NCBI GenBank assembly: GCA_001692895.1
Contig: KV748192.1
Location: forward strand, 930,001-994,000
Length of the DNA stretch: 64,000 bases
Source: Cenococcum geophilum 1.58
Taxonomy: Eukaryota; Ascomycota; Dothideomycetes; Gloniales; Gloniaceae
Reading direction: 5' to 3'
Shown: positions 21,601 to 34,600 of the stretch, in pieces
Position numbering within the stretch: position 1 is the first letter of the stretch
Layout: each line of letters opens with the position of its first letter
The notes under the pieces: model-generated
Database searches by the model: none
Told to the model about the DNA's origin: nothing
The model's input: only the letters and a program-made list of their open reading frames with translations
Position numbers and translations under genes: made by a program

Positions 21601-24085
21601 AACTGGAATACGAGGAGCACGTCTATAAAGTCCTACAATGGCTCTATGAAGCTGGCCTCTAGGCCGATATTAAGAAGTCGGAATTTAGTGTTAAGCGTAC
21701 AAAGTACCTAGGTTTTATTATCAGCACGGATAGAATTAAGGCCGACCCAGAGAAAACGACTGTAATTAACCAGTGAACGCCCCCTCAGACCGTAAAGGGG
21801 GTGCAATTATTTTTAGGTTTCTATAACTTCTACCGACGCTTTATTAAGAACTACAGCAAAATTGCCCAGCCTCTTAACCGCCTTACTAGGAAAAACCAGC
21901 CCTTTTACTTTGACGCTATATATATATAGGCCTTTAATAAGCTTAAAAAACGGCTAGTATTAGCCCCCCTACTTGCCTATTTTGACCCGGAACGGCCCTC
22001 GATGCTAGAAACTAATACTTTAGACAGCGCGATAGCCGGTGTTTTTTCCTAAAAGCAACCGGACAGAGAATAGCACCCTATCGCATACTATTTAAAGACT
22101 ATAATAGATGCTAAACTAAACTACCACATCCATAATAAAGAAATGCTGGCTATTATCTCTAGCTTTCAGCACTGGTATATATAGCTAGAGGGGACCCCTA
22201 AACCTATTAAAGTAGTATCAAATTATAAGGCCCTAGAATACTTCATAACAACCAAGGCCCTTATGGCCTGGCAGGCACACTAGGCGGACGTCCTATCTCA
22301 GTTTAACTTCTTAATTATATATAGACCAGGCGCTACAAACTGTGCGGATACTCTTACTAGGCGTAAATAAGACCTAGGTGACCATACGGCTACAAAGATC
22401 TTATTACGGACCCAGACGCTACTACAACCAAAGTACCTTAACCCCTAAATATAGGCAGAACTAAGTACAGACCCCTTAGGCGCCAAGATGTATCCTATTG
22501 ACCCTTCAGGACTTGACTTAATCAACAAATTGCTGCAGATAAACCGTACGGCCCCTTCTCTACAGGAGTACCATAAAAAGGCAAAGAATATTACCAGCCC
22601 ATAGTCCTTTGAAAATGGATTACTTAAGCATCAGGAACGGCTGGTAGTGGCAAAGGAATAGAACTTATGGACTTGGCTTATTGCTAAAGCACATACCTAG
22701 GTCTCTACGGCCCACCCTAGAAAGAATAAGACCCGCAGGATTATTAGCGACCGCTACTATTGGCCCGGAATGGTTACAAATATCGACCGCTATATACGGA
22801 ACTGCAACAACTGCCGTAGGTCTACAATCCCACGAGATAAGACCCTAGGACTATTGAAACCCCTCCCAATACCCGACCGCCCCTAGCAATATATCTCTAT
22901 AGACTTTTATAAGCTACCTCCAGACCGTGACGGATATGATATAGTTATAATCCTGGTTAACCGCTTCGGCAAGCGCCCGTTCTTAATTCCCTGTTATAAG
23001 AATATTGATGCTAAAGAGGTAGCCTAACTGTATATCCACTACGTCTACCGAATTTACGGACTACTAGACACTATTATATCTAACCGCGGGCCGTAGTTTA
23101 TATTAGCCTTTTGGAATGAGTTTACCCAAATCCTAGGCATTAAGCTAAAGCTTTCTATAGCATATCACCCCCAAACAGACGGTTAAACGGAGATTGTGAA
23201 TTAATACTTAGACCAAAGACTCTAGCCTTTCGTTAACTACTTCTAGGATAACTGGGCTAAACTATTGCCCTTAATAAACTACACCTAAGCGACCCTACCC
23301 CACAACTCTACCGGATTTACCCCTATTTAACTAGAAATGGGTTACCTACCCTATATAAGCTTTGACTGGGAAAGACCAAAAGGGCCCCAGACTATACGCG
23401 AAAAACTATCTTATAAGGAAGCCTAGTAGTACGCTAAGCGCTTAGAAGAAGCTTAGAAAGTAGCCTGTATAAACCTAGAAAAGGCCCAGAAATTAATGAA
23501 ATAGTAGGTAAATAAGCATAGGCGCGAGCCTGACTTTACTGTAGGTGATATGGTCTGGGTCACAATAAAGAACTAGAAGATAGAATGGCCTAGCCGTAAG
23601 CTGGACTATAAGATGGTAGGACTATATAAGATTCTTAATAAAGTAGGTAATTTGTATAAGGTTAAGCTCCTAGACTCAATTAAAGTCCACCCTATCTTCT
23701 TACCGGACAAGCTACGGAAAGCTGTAAATAACCCACTACCCAGACAAAAGAATAAACCTCCCCTGCCAATTTAAGTTAACGACAATAATAAATAAGAAAT
23801 TAAAGAAATACTAGCCTATAAACTTGTAAAGGGAACGTTAAAGTATTATATTAGTTGGAAAGGATATAACCCGGACCCCACTTAGTACCCTACATAGAAC
23901 TTTATAGGTAGCCCCTATAAGCTTTAGGAGTTCCACAGCCATTACCCTAACAAACCCAGACCGCCAAAGTACCTAAATAAGTAAATAGAATGCTAGCATA
24001 ACAAAGACAATAAGCTACCAGAAGAACATAAGGACAAGAACGCCCCAGAAATTTCTTAGTCACGTAAGGTATTAAGATATCCAAG

Positions 24086-24108
24086 AACTTCAACCAGCAG
24101 TCAAAGTT
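24086..24108. repeat. Palindromic 3' block, copy in gypsy E
   Basis: AACTTCAAC...GTCAAAGTT followed by TCTAATTAG and CTTGCCAAG, about 80 bp before the 3' LTR. Same block as in gypsies A and B, with a less perfect palindrome. Confidence 0.75.
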
Positions 24109-24185
24109 ATCTAATTAGTCAGATTCTCTTGCCAAGACTTTTAGCAGCAAAGCCTAAGGGCAGGCTTTTTTAGAGGGGGGGGTAA

Positions 24186-24412
24186 TGTTACGGCACTAGC
24201 AGAACTTGGCAGAACTACGCACCGGCAAGTTGCCACAAATTGCCGCATATTACAGTCACGTAACGCGAAGATCGTATATAGCTTCAAGCGGCGCTCCCCT
24301 TCTTCTCCTTTCCTTTCTTTAGCTTTAGATTCTCGTTTATAGACAATCTAATTGTATAGGCTTACACGTCCCTCATACCATGCTCATGCCTTAATTGACT
24401 AAGTCGCTAACA
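24186..24412 (+). repeat. 3' LTR of gypsy E, 227 bp
   Basis: Partner of 18433-18659. Starts TGTTACGG, ends CTAACA. Confidence 0.93.
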
Positions 24413-27400
24413 CGAAGCTTAATAATAAGCTCTTAGTTATATTAGTAGAACTTTATTATTCCCGGGACACTAAAAAAGAGGCCGCCGATACTTAGTAACG
24501 GGCCCTTAAATCTCATCTTACTGCGTTTACTTAGCTAATTTGTCTTAAGAAAGTGCGTAAGAAGGTTCGTTTTAAGGAGTGGAAACTTATAAAACAAGGT
24601 CTTTAGGAACTTAGTGACAAAAGAACTGACTCTCTTTTTGTAAAGGAAACAACTCCAAGTAGTTCGGCAGTCGCTCTTCCTAGGTTCCCCTTAAGTAACT
24701 CATTTTTTAGCAATTCTTCTTTATCGATATTACCTAACCTATTTTCTTCTAATACTCCTATACCTTTCCTATAGCGTTCTTTAAATTCTCTAGTAGCTCC
24801 TAGGTAGTCTTAGTATAGCCTATCCACTTAGCCTTATACTATATTTTATTGTTAATATCCTCGTAACTAATAATCCTTAAAACTTACTATTTATCCTCTT
24901 CCTGTCCTCTATACATGTCTGCTTTATAAACTAGTGGCTTACCATTTCTATATGCTAGCTCTAGCATCGCGATATACTATATAGGGTAGATCTTCATTTT
25001 GGCTAGTAGGTTTAACTTAAACATAACTAGTAAAATCCTTTATATAATTTTAAAAGGTCCTAGTCTAACATAGTCTAACTTCTTACTTAGTCGTTAACTT
25101 TTGAAATTTTTGTATAGTAGCTATACTTTATCTCCCTCCTTAAGATCTAGTCCCTCAGATCTCTTAGCGTCGTAGTATTTTTTTATTCTCTGCTATACTA
25201 CCTTAGCTATTTCCGTAAGGTTTGCATAAAGATTTATTAAAGTCTCTATCCTTTACTTAGCTCTACTACTCGTTTTCTTTGCTTAATATAGCAATAATAA
25301 TGTTCTTGGCTTATATCTATAATTCGCCTTAAATAGTAACGTGCCTATTCCTTCTTATGGTGTTATATTATATATAAATTATATAACTAGTAATAGCAAT
25401 ACCTAATTATTCTATACGTTATTAATATAATGCCTTAGATACTACTCTAGTGTCTAATTTAATCTTTTTGTTTAACCATCTGTCTGCGGGTAATATGCGG
25501 TAGAAATTGCTGCTTAAACTCCTTGCTCCGCCAAGAATACCTCCTAGAATGCTGCTATAAATCTTAAATCTCTATCTAATATAATCTTATTTAATGCTCT
25601 ATGTCTTATAAACACTTTTTTAACATAGATTCTAGCGATATCTTCCGCTAAGATTTCTTCTATATAGGCTATAAAGTATCCCTACTTCGTAAGCTTATCT
25701 ACTATTACTAAGATTATGTTATAATCTTGTCCGGTAATAGAATCTCTTAACTTTAGTAACTTAATAATAAAGTCCTATAATATAACCTCCTATAGTCTCT
25801 CTAGTGTTTTAATAGGTTGTAGCCCTCTATACGGCTTATACCTCATTAGTTTGTTCCTTTAGCAATTTAAACACTCCTTAGTAACCCTTCTAGCTATTCT
25901 TTAGATTCCGTTAATAATATACTCCTCCTAGAGTCTTAATACTAAGCCCGTGGCTCCGTTATGTCCTTAAGTTAGTCCCTTATAGAAGTCCTCTACAAAC
26001 TACTCTGCTATGCTTCTTAGGATGTACTTCGCTTCTCAGTTTTCGTATATATCCGTCTATAGATCTTCTAGCTGTGCTTCTAGAATTCTTTATGCCTAAA
26101 AGCTTTCTAGTGTCTCGTAGACCTTTTCTAACTCATTCTCTTAAGTTACTGTAATTTTTGGATAATTATACCTAATTAATCCATCTATATCCTTTTACAG
26201 TAAAGCCCCTAATAGCTTTTCGTTATTTTATAGTTTAGCCTAGCCTTTTAACTTAACGTATCGGCTCGCGTGTTATCTATACCCTTAGTATACTAAATCT
26301 TAAAATAGTATTCTATAAGCATCTCTACCCATCTAACCTATCTTTAATTAAGTTCCTTTATTATTAGGAATCCTATTAGGTTTTTATAATCTATCTTAAC
26401 TATAAATGGTTTCTCTATGCCTTATAAGAATGCTCTCTATTTCCTTAGTACTATAACTATACCTAATAACTCCTTATTGTAAATATTATAGTTTAACTCT
26501 AGTGGTGTTATTTTCCGACTATAATATACTACTGGATGCTATCCGTCTGGATGATTTTATATAAAATATGCTCCTAGTACAAAGTCTAATATATCTATTT
26601 CTATAACCGTTTCTAGTCCTAGTTAATAGATCTTAAGATCTAGCTCCTAGGTGAATAACTCTTTAACTTTTTTAAAGAGTTCTTACTGTTCCTCTCCCTA
26701 TACCCATAGTTCTTCTTTCTTTATTAATCGCGTAAATGGTTTAATGTCTTTTAACCACTGCGCTATAAACCTTCTACAGTAATTGCAAAACCCTAGGAAC
26801 GATCTTAACTGCGTAACATTCTCTAGTTCCTACCAATTTACTATAGCCTCGATCTTTTTTAGATCTATACTAAGTTAGCCTAGTTTAATAATAAATTCTA
26901 CGAAATCGGTCTTCCTAGTAAAGAACTCGCATTTCTTAATTGCTACTGGCATTTATTCTTTTTATAGTCTCTCTAAAACCCATTTAACGTGTCTTCCATG
27001 TTCTTCCTTAGTTATTAAGTAGATGATAATATCGTTAAGATATACCATAATAAATTCATCTAAGTGTTCTCCTAATATATTGTTAATACGCTTTTAGAAC
27101 GTTGCTAGTACGTTTATAAGCCCAAATTGTATAACTAATGGTTTATATAGTCCTTCCTTTGACCTAAAGGCTGCCTTCTATTCGTTGCCTTCCTTAATTC
27201 TAATCTAATAGTACGCCTATCTTAGATCTATCTTTATAAAGATTTGCGCATTGCCTATCCTATCTTAGATTTTGCTAATTAAGGGTAAAAGATACCTATC
27301 CTTTCTAGTAATACTGTTTAACTGTCTATAGTTAATATACAGCCTTAGTTTGCTATTCTTCTTTAGTATAAACAGTACTAGATAACCCGCTAATAACTAT

Positions 27401-30400
27401 AATGGTCTAATATATCCCTTTTATAAGTTTTCCTAGACAAACTCTTTTAATACTCTACCTTCTTTTTCGGTAAGCTTATAGATTGGAAAGAACCTTAGAC
27501 TTATTCCTAGTTCTAATTCTATTTTATAGTCCTATACTATATACTCTAATAGCTTTTTACTCTCTAGTGACCATAATTTCTTACCATACTTATGGTATCT
27601 CTTTAGTATATAGCTTAGCCCTTTTTCTATTTCTTTATAGGTTGCTTCTACTTAGTACCATACTAACTTGGCTTATTATTATATCTTGCGGCATTAAGTA
27701 TTTCTAATATTAACTTAACCTGTAATCCAATTAATTTTTAGATTGTATTCCTATAACTAAGGCATTCCTAGTACTGCCTTATTATTCCCTAATAGTAATA
27801 TATTAAAAGACATCTTAATTTATCTTCCCTTAATGGTTAATTAAATAGGTCCTGTTTTAAGATTAATAATGCCTCCTCTATAGGCTATCAGATCTCCTAA
27901 AATTGTCACTAATAGGTAAGGGTGCTCCTTTTATCTATATAGTAACCATATTCTTTTAACTACTATTAGCAAGATATAGTTTCTTATTGCTCCACTATCT
28001 ATTAGTGCCTTAAACTATTAATCTTGCCATTTAACTTGTAAATTTAGGTGTTGTCCTTAAATTCCTTTAAGGGTCTAAGGCTTTACTACTGGCTTTTTCT
28101 AGTCCTATAAGCCTCTACTTTTCCTAACTATTAGTTACTAGATCCTATTTATACTTAGTCTAACTTAGGCTAATACTTAGTTTGCTTTTTATCTTTAATG
28201 TGCTATAAATAGGTATTTTCTAGATATTCCTACCATTGTCGTCCATCTAGGCATTCTTCCGTAAGGAATCTTCCTAGTTAAAGTATTAAGTCCCCTTGTT
28301 CTTAAACTTCTACTAGGTGCTAACTATATATATACTTAGCGTTTTGATACTTTACCTTGTCCGTTATCTAATACATCCTTATTAGATACTTCCGATTTTT
28401 ATCCTTTAGTGCTCTATATATGTTACATGTATTATCTATATATGCTATCTATAATAGTATATAATATGCTTAATATCTTGGGTTAACTCTTAGCTCGTCT
28501 TCGTCCTTAAGTTTAAACCTTTCTCGTGTTAATATAAGCGTCGCAACTTCGTTTGCAGGTACTAAGATTTGCCTCTCGCTTCTCTAGTTCTCTAATTACT
28601 CCTCTAGATCCTTTAATGTTATAATTAAGGCCCCCTTAATATAAGTTATAGCCTTCTCTGTAATCAGGTAGTCTTAGATAACTTTTTCGTCTAACTATAT
28701 ATAGAAATCTTCCTACTTATTATTGTGTCGTTGCCTATACCACTTTTAGTACAGCTGCTTAAGTATATATAGCTTATTTGTAAGGAAATATCTCTTTATT
28801 ACTGCATCGTAACAGCCTTTAGTATGTCGTTCCTTAAACCTAGTTAGAATCCCTAGATCCTCTTCTTGTTCTAGTTCGGTAAGCTACTTAGCTTTTAATA
28901 TACCTACTTTCGGCCTATTAGTAATTCTTTATACTGGCGCTCTGTCCCTTATACGTCCTAATATACTAGATCTTTTATCTAGTTTCTGCTTTTGCTATAA
29001 GGTAATTCTCGCTCTAAATTCCTCTATGGTTTCTTTTCTTTCTTATCTCGCGAGTGGATCCTTAAAGTCTTCTTGCTTCTTAATTTTAGTATTAAACTTT
29101 TAATCTTTAGGCTGAACACTGCGTTCCCCTGGTAGGTCCTCTAGGTCTATATATTTATCTCCTAGTCTAACTGCTGTTTGTATTATAGATTCTCTAATCT
29201 ATAAAGAAGCCTCTTACCTCTTACCTATGGGTGTTCTTATTTATACTCCGAATTCTTAGTCCCTTAGATTCTTTAATCCTAAGCTTGCTTCTAACTTAAG
29301 CTTAGCTCCCGCCTTAGTCTAACTAGGCGTCTATAGTGTTCTTATCTCGTCTTATCTCGTCTTAAATCTTACTTATCTCGTTTTAAGAATCTTGTGCCGT
29401 TAGGAACTCTTATCCCGAGCTCATTCGTATATCTTTAAACTGAGCTACTGCTCTACTCCATCGGTTTTTATCCATTGTGGGTCCTTAAGCTATCCTCATC
29501 CTGTCTTTAGAATCTTGGATCTCTTTTATCTCGTCTTAAGAATCTTAAGCCTTTGGCCTTTTACCTTTATTAAGTGGTAAGCTAGCACTAGTAGTCGTCT
29601 ACTTACTTAATCATCTTTAGATATTGCTCCTTCCGTCTTATAAAGCGATGGATGCCGTATCTAATGGTGTTATAATACCCGTTACTAAACCTTGCTCTAT
29701 AACGGTCTCAGTCTCTGCTTCTATTACGTTATTAAGGTTTAAATACCCCTAGTTAGTTCCTTTACTATCCTCGTCGCTGTTAATTAATAAGTACTCTGAC
29801 TCTATTGTTATTATTACTAATTATTATCTATATATTGTTATGATATTTTAATCTAGCTCGTAGAGTCGATCTTATTCTTCGTCTAACTCTTAAGTCCCTT
29901 TAAGTCCTTTTAACTCTGGTTCCTATGGCCAATAGCTTACACCGTACTTAGCGTCTTTATAAATTTAGCATGCGTTATTATAACAAAATGCGAAACTTCT
30001 AATTAAATACTCTTTTGTTCCTCGCAGTATACTATTATCCCTCTGTATGTGTGTATCTTCTACTGCTAGTCTCGTTCCCTTTATTATATAGTAACTCTAA
30101 CTATCTTTACAATCCCTTACAAAATAACCTTATTTCCCGCAATTTATATAAGCTTCATCCCTAAACTACTAACTCTATTATAGAGTCCGCCTAAACGTCT
30201 TCTGCTAATGAGATCCCTAGTTTGGCCTATACTCTTTAGTCCTATAATTACTAGATCCTTAACCTCTAGGTTTCTATAGTTTTTTACTCCATCTCTTATG
30301 GGCTTCTTTAGTACCACTTAGGTCTATTAACTCTGCGCCATACCATAGTTTTTAACTTAGCTTTTGTCGTTGCGTATTCTACGCCTTATACGACTATAGA

Positions 30401-31200
30401 ACTCTATCCTAACCTCTCTTAGTCTATTCCCTTTAGAAGATCCTATTATTAATCTTAATCGCTTAATCTATTAATTCCCTTAGGGTATCCGTATCTTTTA
30501 TCAGAATAATTACGTTCTGGACTTTAGCCTTAAGTCCCTATTTGTACTGTGCTATAAGCGCCTTATTATTCCACTTAACTTATATTGCCAATGTTTAAAA
30601 CTATATTATGTACTTAATTACTAAGGTTTGCTGCGTAATGTCTTAGAGTTTTCTTTTCGCCGTAGTTACTGCCTCTGGGTCTTTAAACATTTATATAAGT
30701 TGCTCTATAAATCTGTTCTAGCTTAAAAACATAAACCGTACCTCTTATTTCGTAGTTATTATTCTATTTACTTGTATCTCTATAAGGTAAAATTTAAACT
30801 ATTTAAGTGCTCTTCCTGTTAAGAATAACCCTGTATACGCTATTTAATCTATAAGTGTCACTAGCTTTGCTCCCTCTTACGCAACCTTAAAGTGTATTTA
30901 CGTAAGGAATCCTTTAAGCTTCGATCTCTCTCCTAAGAATCTTTTAATTAATAGTAACTTAACCTTTACTGCGCCTATTCCATTAATTCTTTATTTAAGT
31001 GCCGCATTGTTCTCTATTAACTGGTTAACTATTTCTTATAATTATCCTACCGTCACAGGTTATTACGAGTCAGTGTCCGCCATACTAGTGTCACCCCCTA
31101 ACCTTAACGTAGTTGCCGCCGTCGATAGCGTTATGGTGGCTGCTTTTGGTGGCATGTTGTTTGACTTTCTATATTTAATACTATAACTGGGTAGTAATTA

Positions 31201-31626
31201 TATAACGGAACCTTATAGTAGGAACTACAATAGGCTTATTAATGGGCTAGGTGTATAGGAAATGCAAAGATAGTAGTTAATAACGTAATAACAACTGGTG
31301 GAGTGGTTGCCTAATAGATTAACTCCAATTGTATTCTGAGAATCACTATAAGGAAGGAACTATCTAGGTAGGGACTAAGGGTCCTTAAATACACAACCGT
31401 ACTCCTATGAAATCCTTCTTGTACGTAATGTACGTGCGCTCTATCTACTCTGTCACGGATTATACAGATCCTACAGATTATATAGATCACATCATGTGAC
31501 CTTAGTTACTATTCCTCGTTATATAGCTCTACCGGATCCATCCTAGACCGTGCTCTTATCAACCAGCTAGCTTCTTCCGACTCCTCTTTAAGTAGTCGTA
31601 ACATCGTACTTAAAGCGTCCGTAACA
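31201..31626 (-). repeat. Right (5') LTR of gypsy C, 426 bp
   Basis: Partner of 17586-18011. Here the inner third is heavily altered and the outer part is light, the mirror image of the left copy. CCTAC follows at 31627-31631. Confidence 0.92.
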
Positions 31627-31631
31627 CCTAC

Positions 31632-34600
31632 TTTACTTAAGCCTAGGCCATTTCTCCCTTATAGTAGTTAAGTAGATTTTTTATATAGTCTATATGCTAG
31701 TTAGTAAGTAGTATCTTAAGGCGTTTTTTATATAGCAGTTTCTTATTAATAGGTTCTGGTGGCTTTATGCTAGATTAGGGGTAATAACCCTTATTCGCGA
31801 AGAATAGGGTAAGTCCTGTAGTAGTTAAGACGTAGTTATTTACTGCGAATTTACCTAGTAGGAGGTAATTTACCTAGTTATCTTAACTATAGGCGACTAC
31901 CTGTCGTAGGTATGCTTTTATACTAGCATTAGCATTTTCTGGTTACCTAGTAGTTTTATAGTAGAAGGATATAGATATCTTAATAGAGATGCTAAGGCGT
32001 TAGCAGATTCGTCTCTATACATTAGAGTTAAATTATATGCCTTAGTTAGACGTAATTAAGTCAGGTAACCTATATAGTTAGTAAACTTTATAAAGAAAGG
32101 CGTTAATAACGTCGCTAACGGCTACGCCTTTAGTTAGGACGTAGTGGCGCTCTTTTATAAGTCGGTATATTATTATAAGGATNTNNTTNNAGGTACNGCC
32201 GTNTNNTTTATAGNGTNGTAGGTTAATAANNAAATCTATNGCNATATCTGCCTATTATTATATAGGTACTAGTAAAGGGTATAGTAGTCCTTAGTACTTT
32301 ATATTAAAGGCCTTAGCGCGCTTATAACTATAGCAGACGCCTATAAAGCATTTAACTAAGTCTATTATTTTTAGCTAGAAGTAGTATTGGCTAAGAAGCT
32401 TGTAGGTTCCTCTTTAGCCTAGGTGGCCGCTTAATCGGAGGTTGTGGGCTATTTAGATTAGTTACCGTTGTAGATTTTCTAAGTTAGGGATAAATAGGCA
32501 GCCTCTATAATAGAGCCTATTCTCTTTTACTTCTAAGGCTACTATATTAATCTAGCCTAAGCTTTAGAGGTTAGTAGGCAGCGTATAGGCGCTAGCGGTT
32601 TTTGTAGTAATAAGTTAATATAGTAATAGGTTAATAAAGGCGTTATATACTGTAGTAATAAGCTTATTAATTTTAGGAGGTAACTATAGTTCTATAGTAT
32701 AAAGCTAGGGTATAGTTAGCTCTATTATAGGTAGTATACCTAAGGCTAAATTTTGTGCTTTTAGGATTGTTTATTATTGGAACTAATTATAGGGGTTATT
32801 TTTAGACTAAGGAAGGTCTTATAAGCGGCGTATTAGGCTATTAGGTTTAGTACCTTATACTCCTAGTCTATATATAATTTTAAAGTTAAAACTAGAGAGG
32901 AACTCGTTCTAATATACTTAGCGTTAGTTTAGCTACTTTATAGTTATAAAGTACTTAAGATTATAATAGTCCGTAAGGACTTTAGTTGGCTAATTAGGCT
33001 CTACTAAGGAGAGTTCTAGTTAAAATTCTTTAAACGCTTATATAATTATAAGGAGTTCTTTATTATAGATCTTATAGTTACACTCTTATAGTATAAGCTT
33101 AGATAAGTAGAATATAACTAGGTAAAGGAGACCGTTATTACCTATCTAGGAAAGGACGCCTGCGTTAACATAGTCTAAGGAGTTGGTTTTAAAGTAGAGT
33201 TGTTGTCCTAGTATAAAGTAAGCTAGGATAGATGCTTTAGTAAAGGCATTTTTAAGGTCTTAGAACGCCTTTTTGCATTTAGGCGTTTAGGTAAAGCGTA
33301 AATACGTTTTTCTTCCTTTTATAGAAAGGCCCTTCGTTTATATTATTGCTGTAAGTAGTGCTACTACGCCTAAGAAGTTGTATATAAATTTCTAATAAAA
33401 GTTAGCGAAACTAAGGAAGGCTTATACGTCCTTAATGCAGTTAGGGGCTTACTATTTAGTAATTATATATACCTTCTTAGGGTCTATACAGACACCCTTA
33501 GTAATAATAATTAGTCTAAGGTATTTTACTTCTATAACTAAGAATTTATATTTCTTTAAATTAATATAAAGTCCTGCGTCCCTAAGGCGCTATAGGACCT
33601 TTTAAACGTGTTCGGTATACTTAGAGGGGTTATTACTATAAATAAGTATATTATCTAGGTACGCAGAGTAGAAGTTATTAAGGTAGTCCTATAAGGCGTT
33701 ATTAATATAGCTTTAAAAGGTGCCTGGGCCGTTATATACGCTAAAGGGTATAACGGTATATTTAAATTGGCTAAAGCGCGATACAAATACGGTTTTTTAT
33801 TTGTTACCTTCCTGTATTTAGAGATAGTTAAAGGAAGCGATAATATTAAGCTTAGTATAGATTTTGGCTTAACTAAGCCGCTTAAGGGTCTTACGTATAA
33901 GCGGTACTAGGTATTAGTTTTTAATTATAATAGCGTTAAGTCCTCTATAGTTAATGTAGAATTAAATACCTCCTTTTAGCTTTTTAGCGAGAAGGATAGG
34001 GGCGGCTGCTAGTAATATGCTAGGATAAATAAATCCTTTATTAAGGTACTTGTCGATATACTTTTTTATAACTAAAAGTTTATCTTTTAATATTAAGTAG
34101 GGTCTCTTATAAGGTGGCATTTTTCCTTATTTAATATTAATGGTATAGTCATTAAGTTAATATAGGGGGAGTATATCTACGCCCTTTTATAAGTATATGT
34201 CGGTAAAGTTATAGTACCTCTTAGGGAGGAGCTTATAGAGTTCTTTATTAGTAAGTCCTTTTTTAAGCTTTATAAACTTCTTAAAGTTTAAAAGTAAAAG
34301 TCCGTAGAGTTTTGTAAGGGCGTTGTCTTTTAAAAGGTTAACTATATCTATTCTATTACTATAGAGGACGTAGTCCTATTCTTTATTAAGCTTATATAGT
34401 TATAATTAGGAAGCTGTAGTAACAGTTTAGCCTTTTCTATATACTATACGGTAGAAGGCTAGGGCACTTATATAGTAGTAGTTAGTTATAGATAGAATAA
34501 TAAGGGGTTTCTTAGGTTAATATCCTGGGGAGTAAATAGAGGCGGCTAGGCCATGCTCTAGGCAGGTCTCTTTATAGTATTTAGAGTTAAAGGTTACTTC

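Larger units (their letters stand above)
18433..24412 (+). mobile_element. Ty3/gypsy fossil E (chromodomain type), both LTRs, innermost of the stack
   Basis: Paired 227-bp LTRs (18433-18659 and 24186-24412), target duplication TGAAG (18428-18432)/CGAAG (24413-24417), and a G-run polypurine tract (about 24174-24185) against the 3' LTR. Plus-strand order: gag starting near 18869 with a CCHC-like knuckle near 19855, protease about 20110-20370, RT about 21060-21750 with a YLDD segment near 21570, RNase H about 21980-22380, integrase about 22620-23400 with the H/C zinc region and D,D,E core, and a chromodomain about 23780-23960. At 5.98 kb it is full length. Broken at many points, chiefly RIP-type, yet its domains are the easiest to read in the window, in line with it being the youngest LTR insertion of this stack. 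Confidence 0.95.
17586..31626 (-). mobile_element. Ty3/gypsy fossil C (chromodomain type), both LTRs, split by gypsy E
   Basis: Paired 426-bp LTRs (17586-18011 and 31201-31626) flanked by CCTAC. Internal order on the minus strand: gag starting near 31154 and running to about 28250, protease about 28050-27750, RT about 27650-26800, RNase H about 26700-26200, integrase about 26150-25100, chromodomain-like end about 24900-24700, and a 3' tail that is interrupted at 24413 by gypsy E and resumes at 18427. Its LTRs and gag start match gypsy D, so C and D are one family in opposite orientation. Without E it is about 8.1 kb. Heavily broken. It inserted into pol of gypsy B. Confidence 0.92.

Noticed and set aside
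17586-31626. Dating gypsies by LTR divergence
   Set aside because: Nearly all LTR differences are RIP-type transitions, so a neutral clock does not apply; only nesting order is used.
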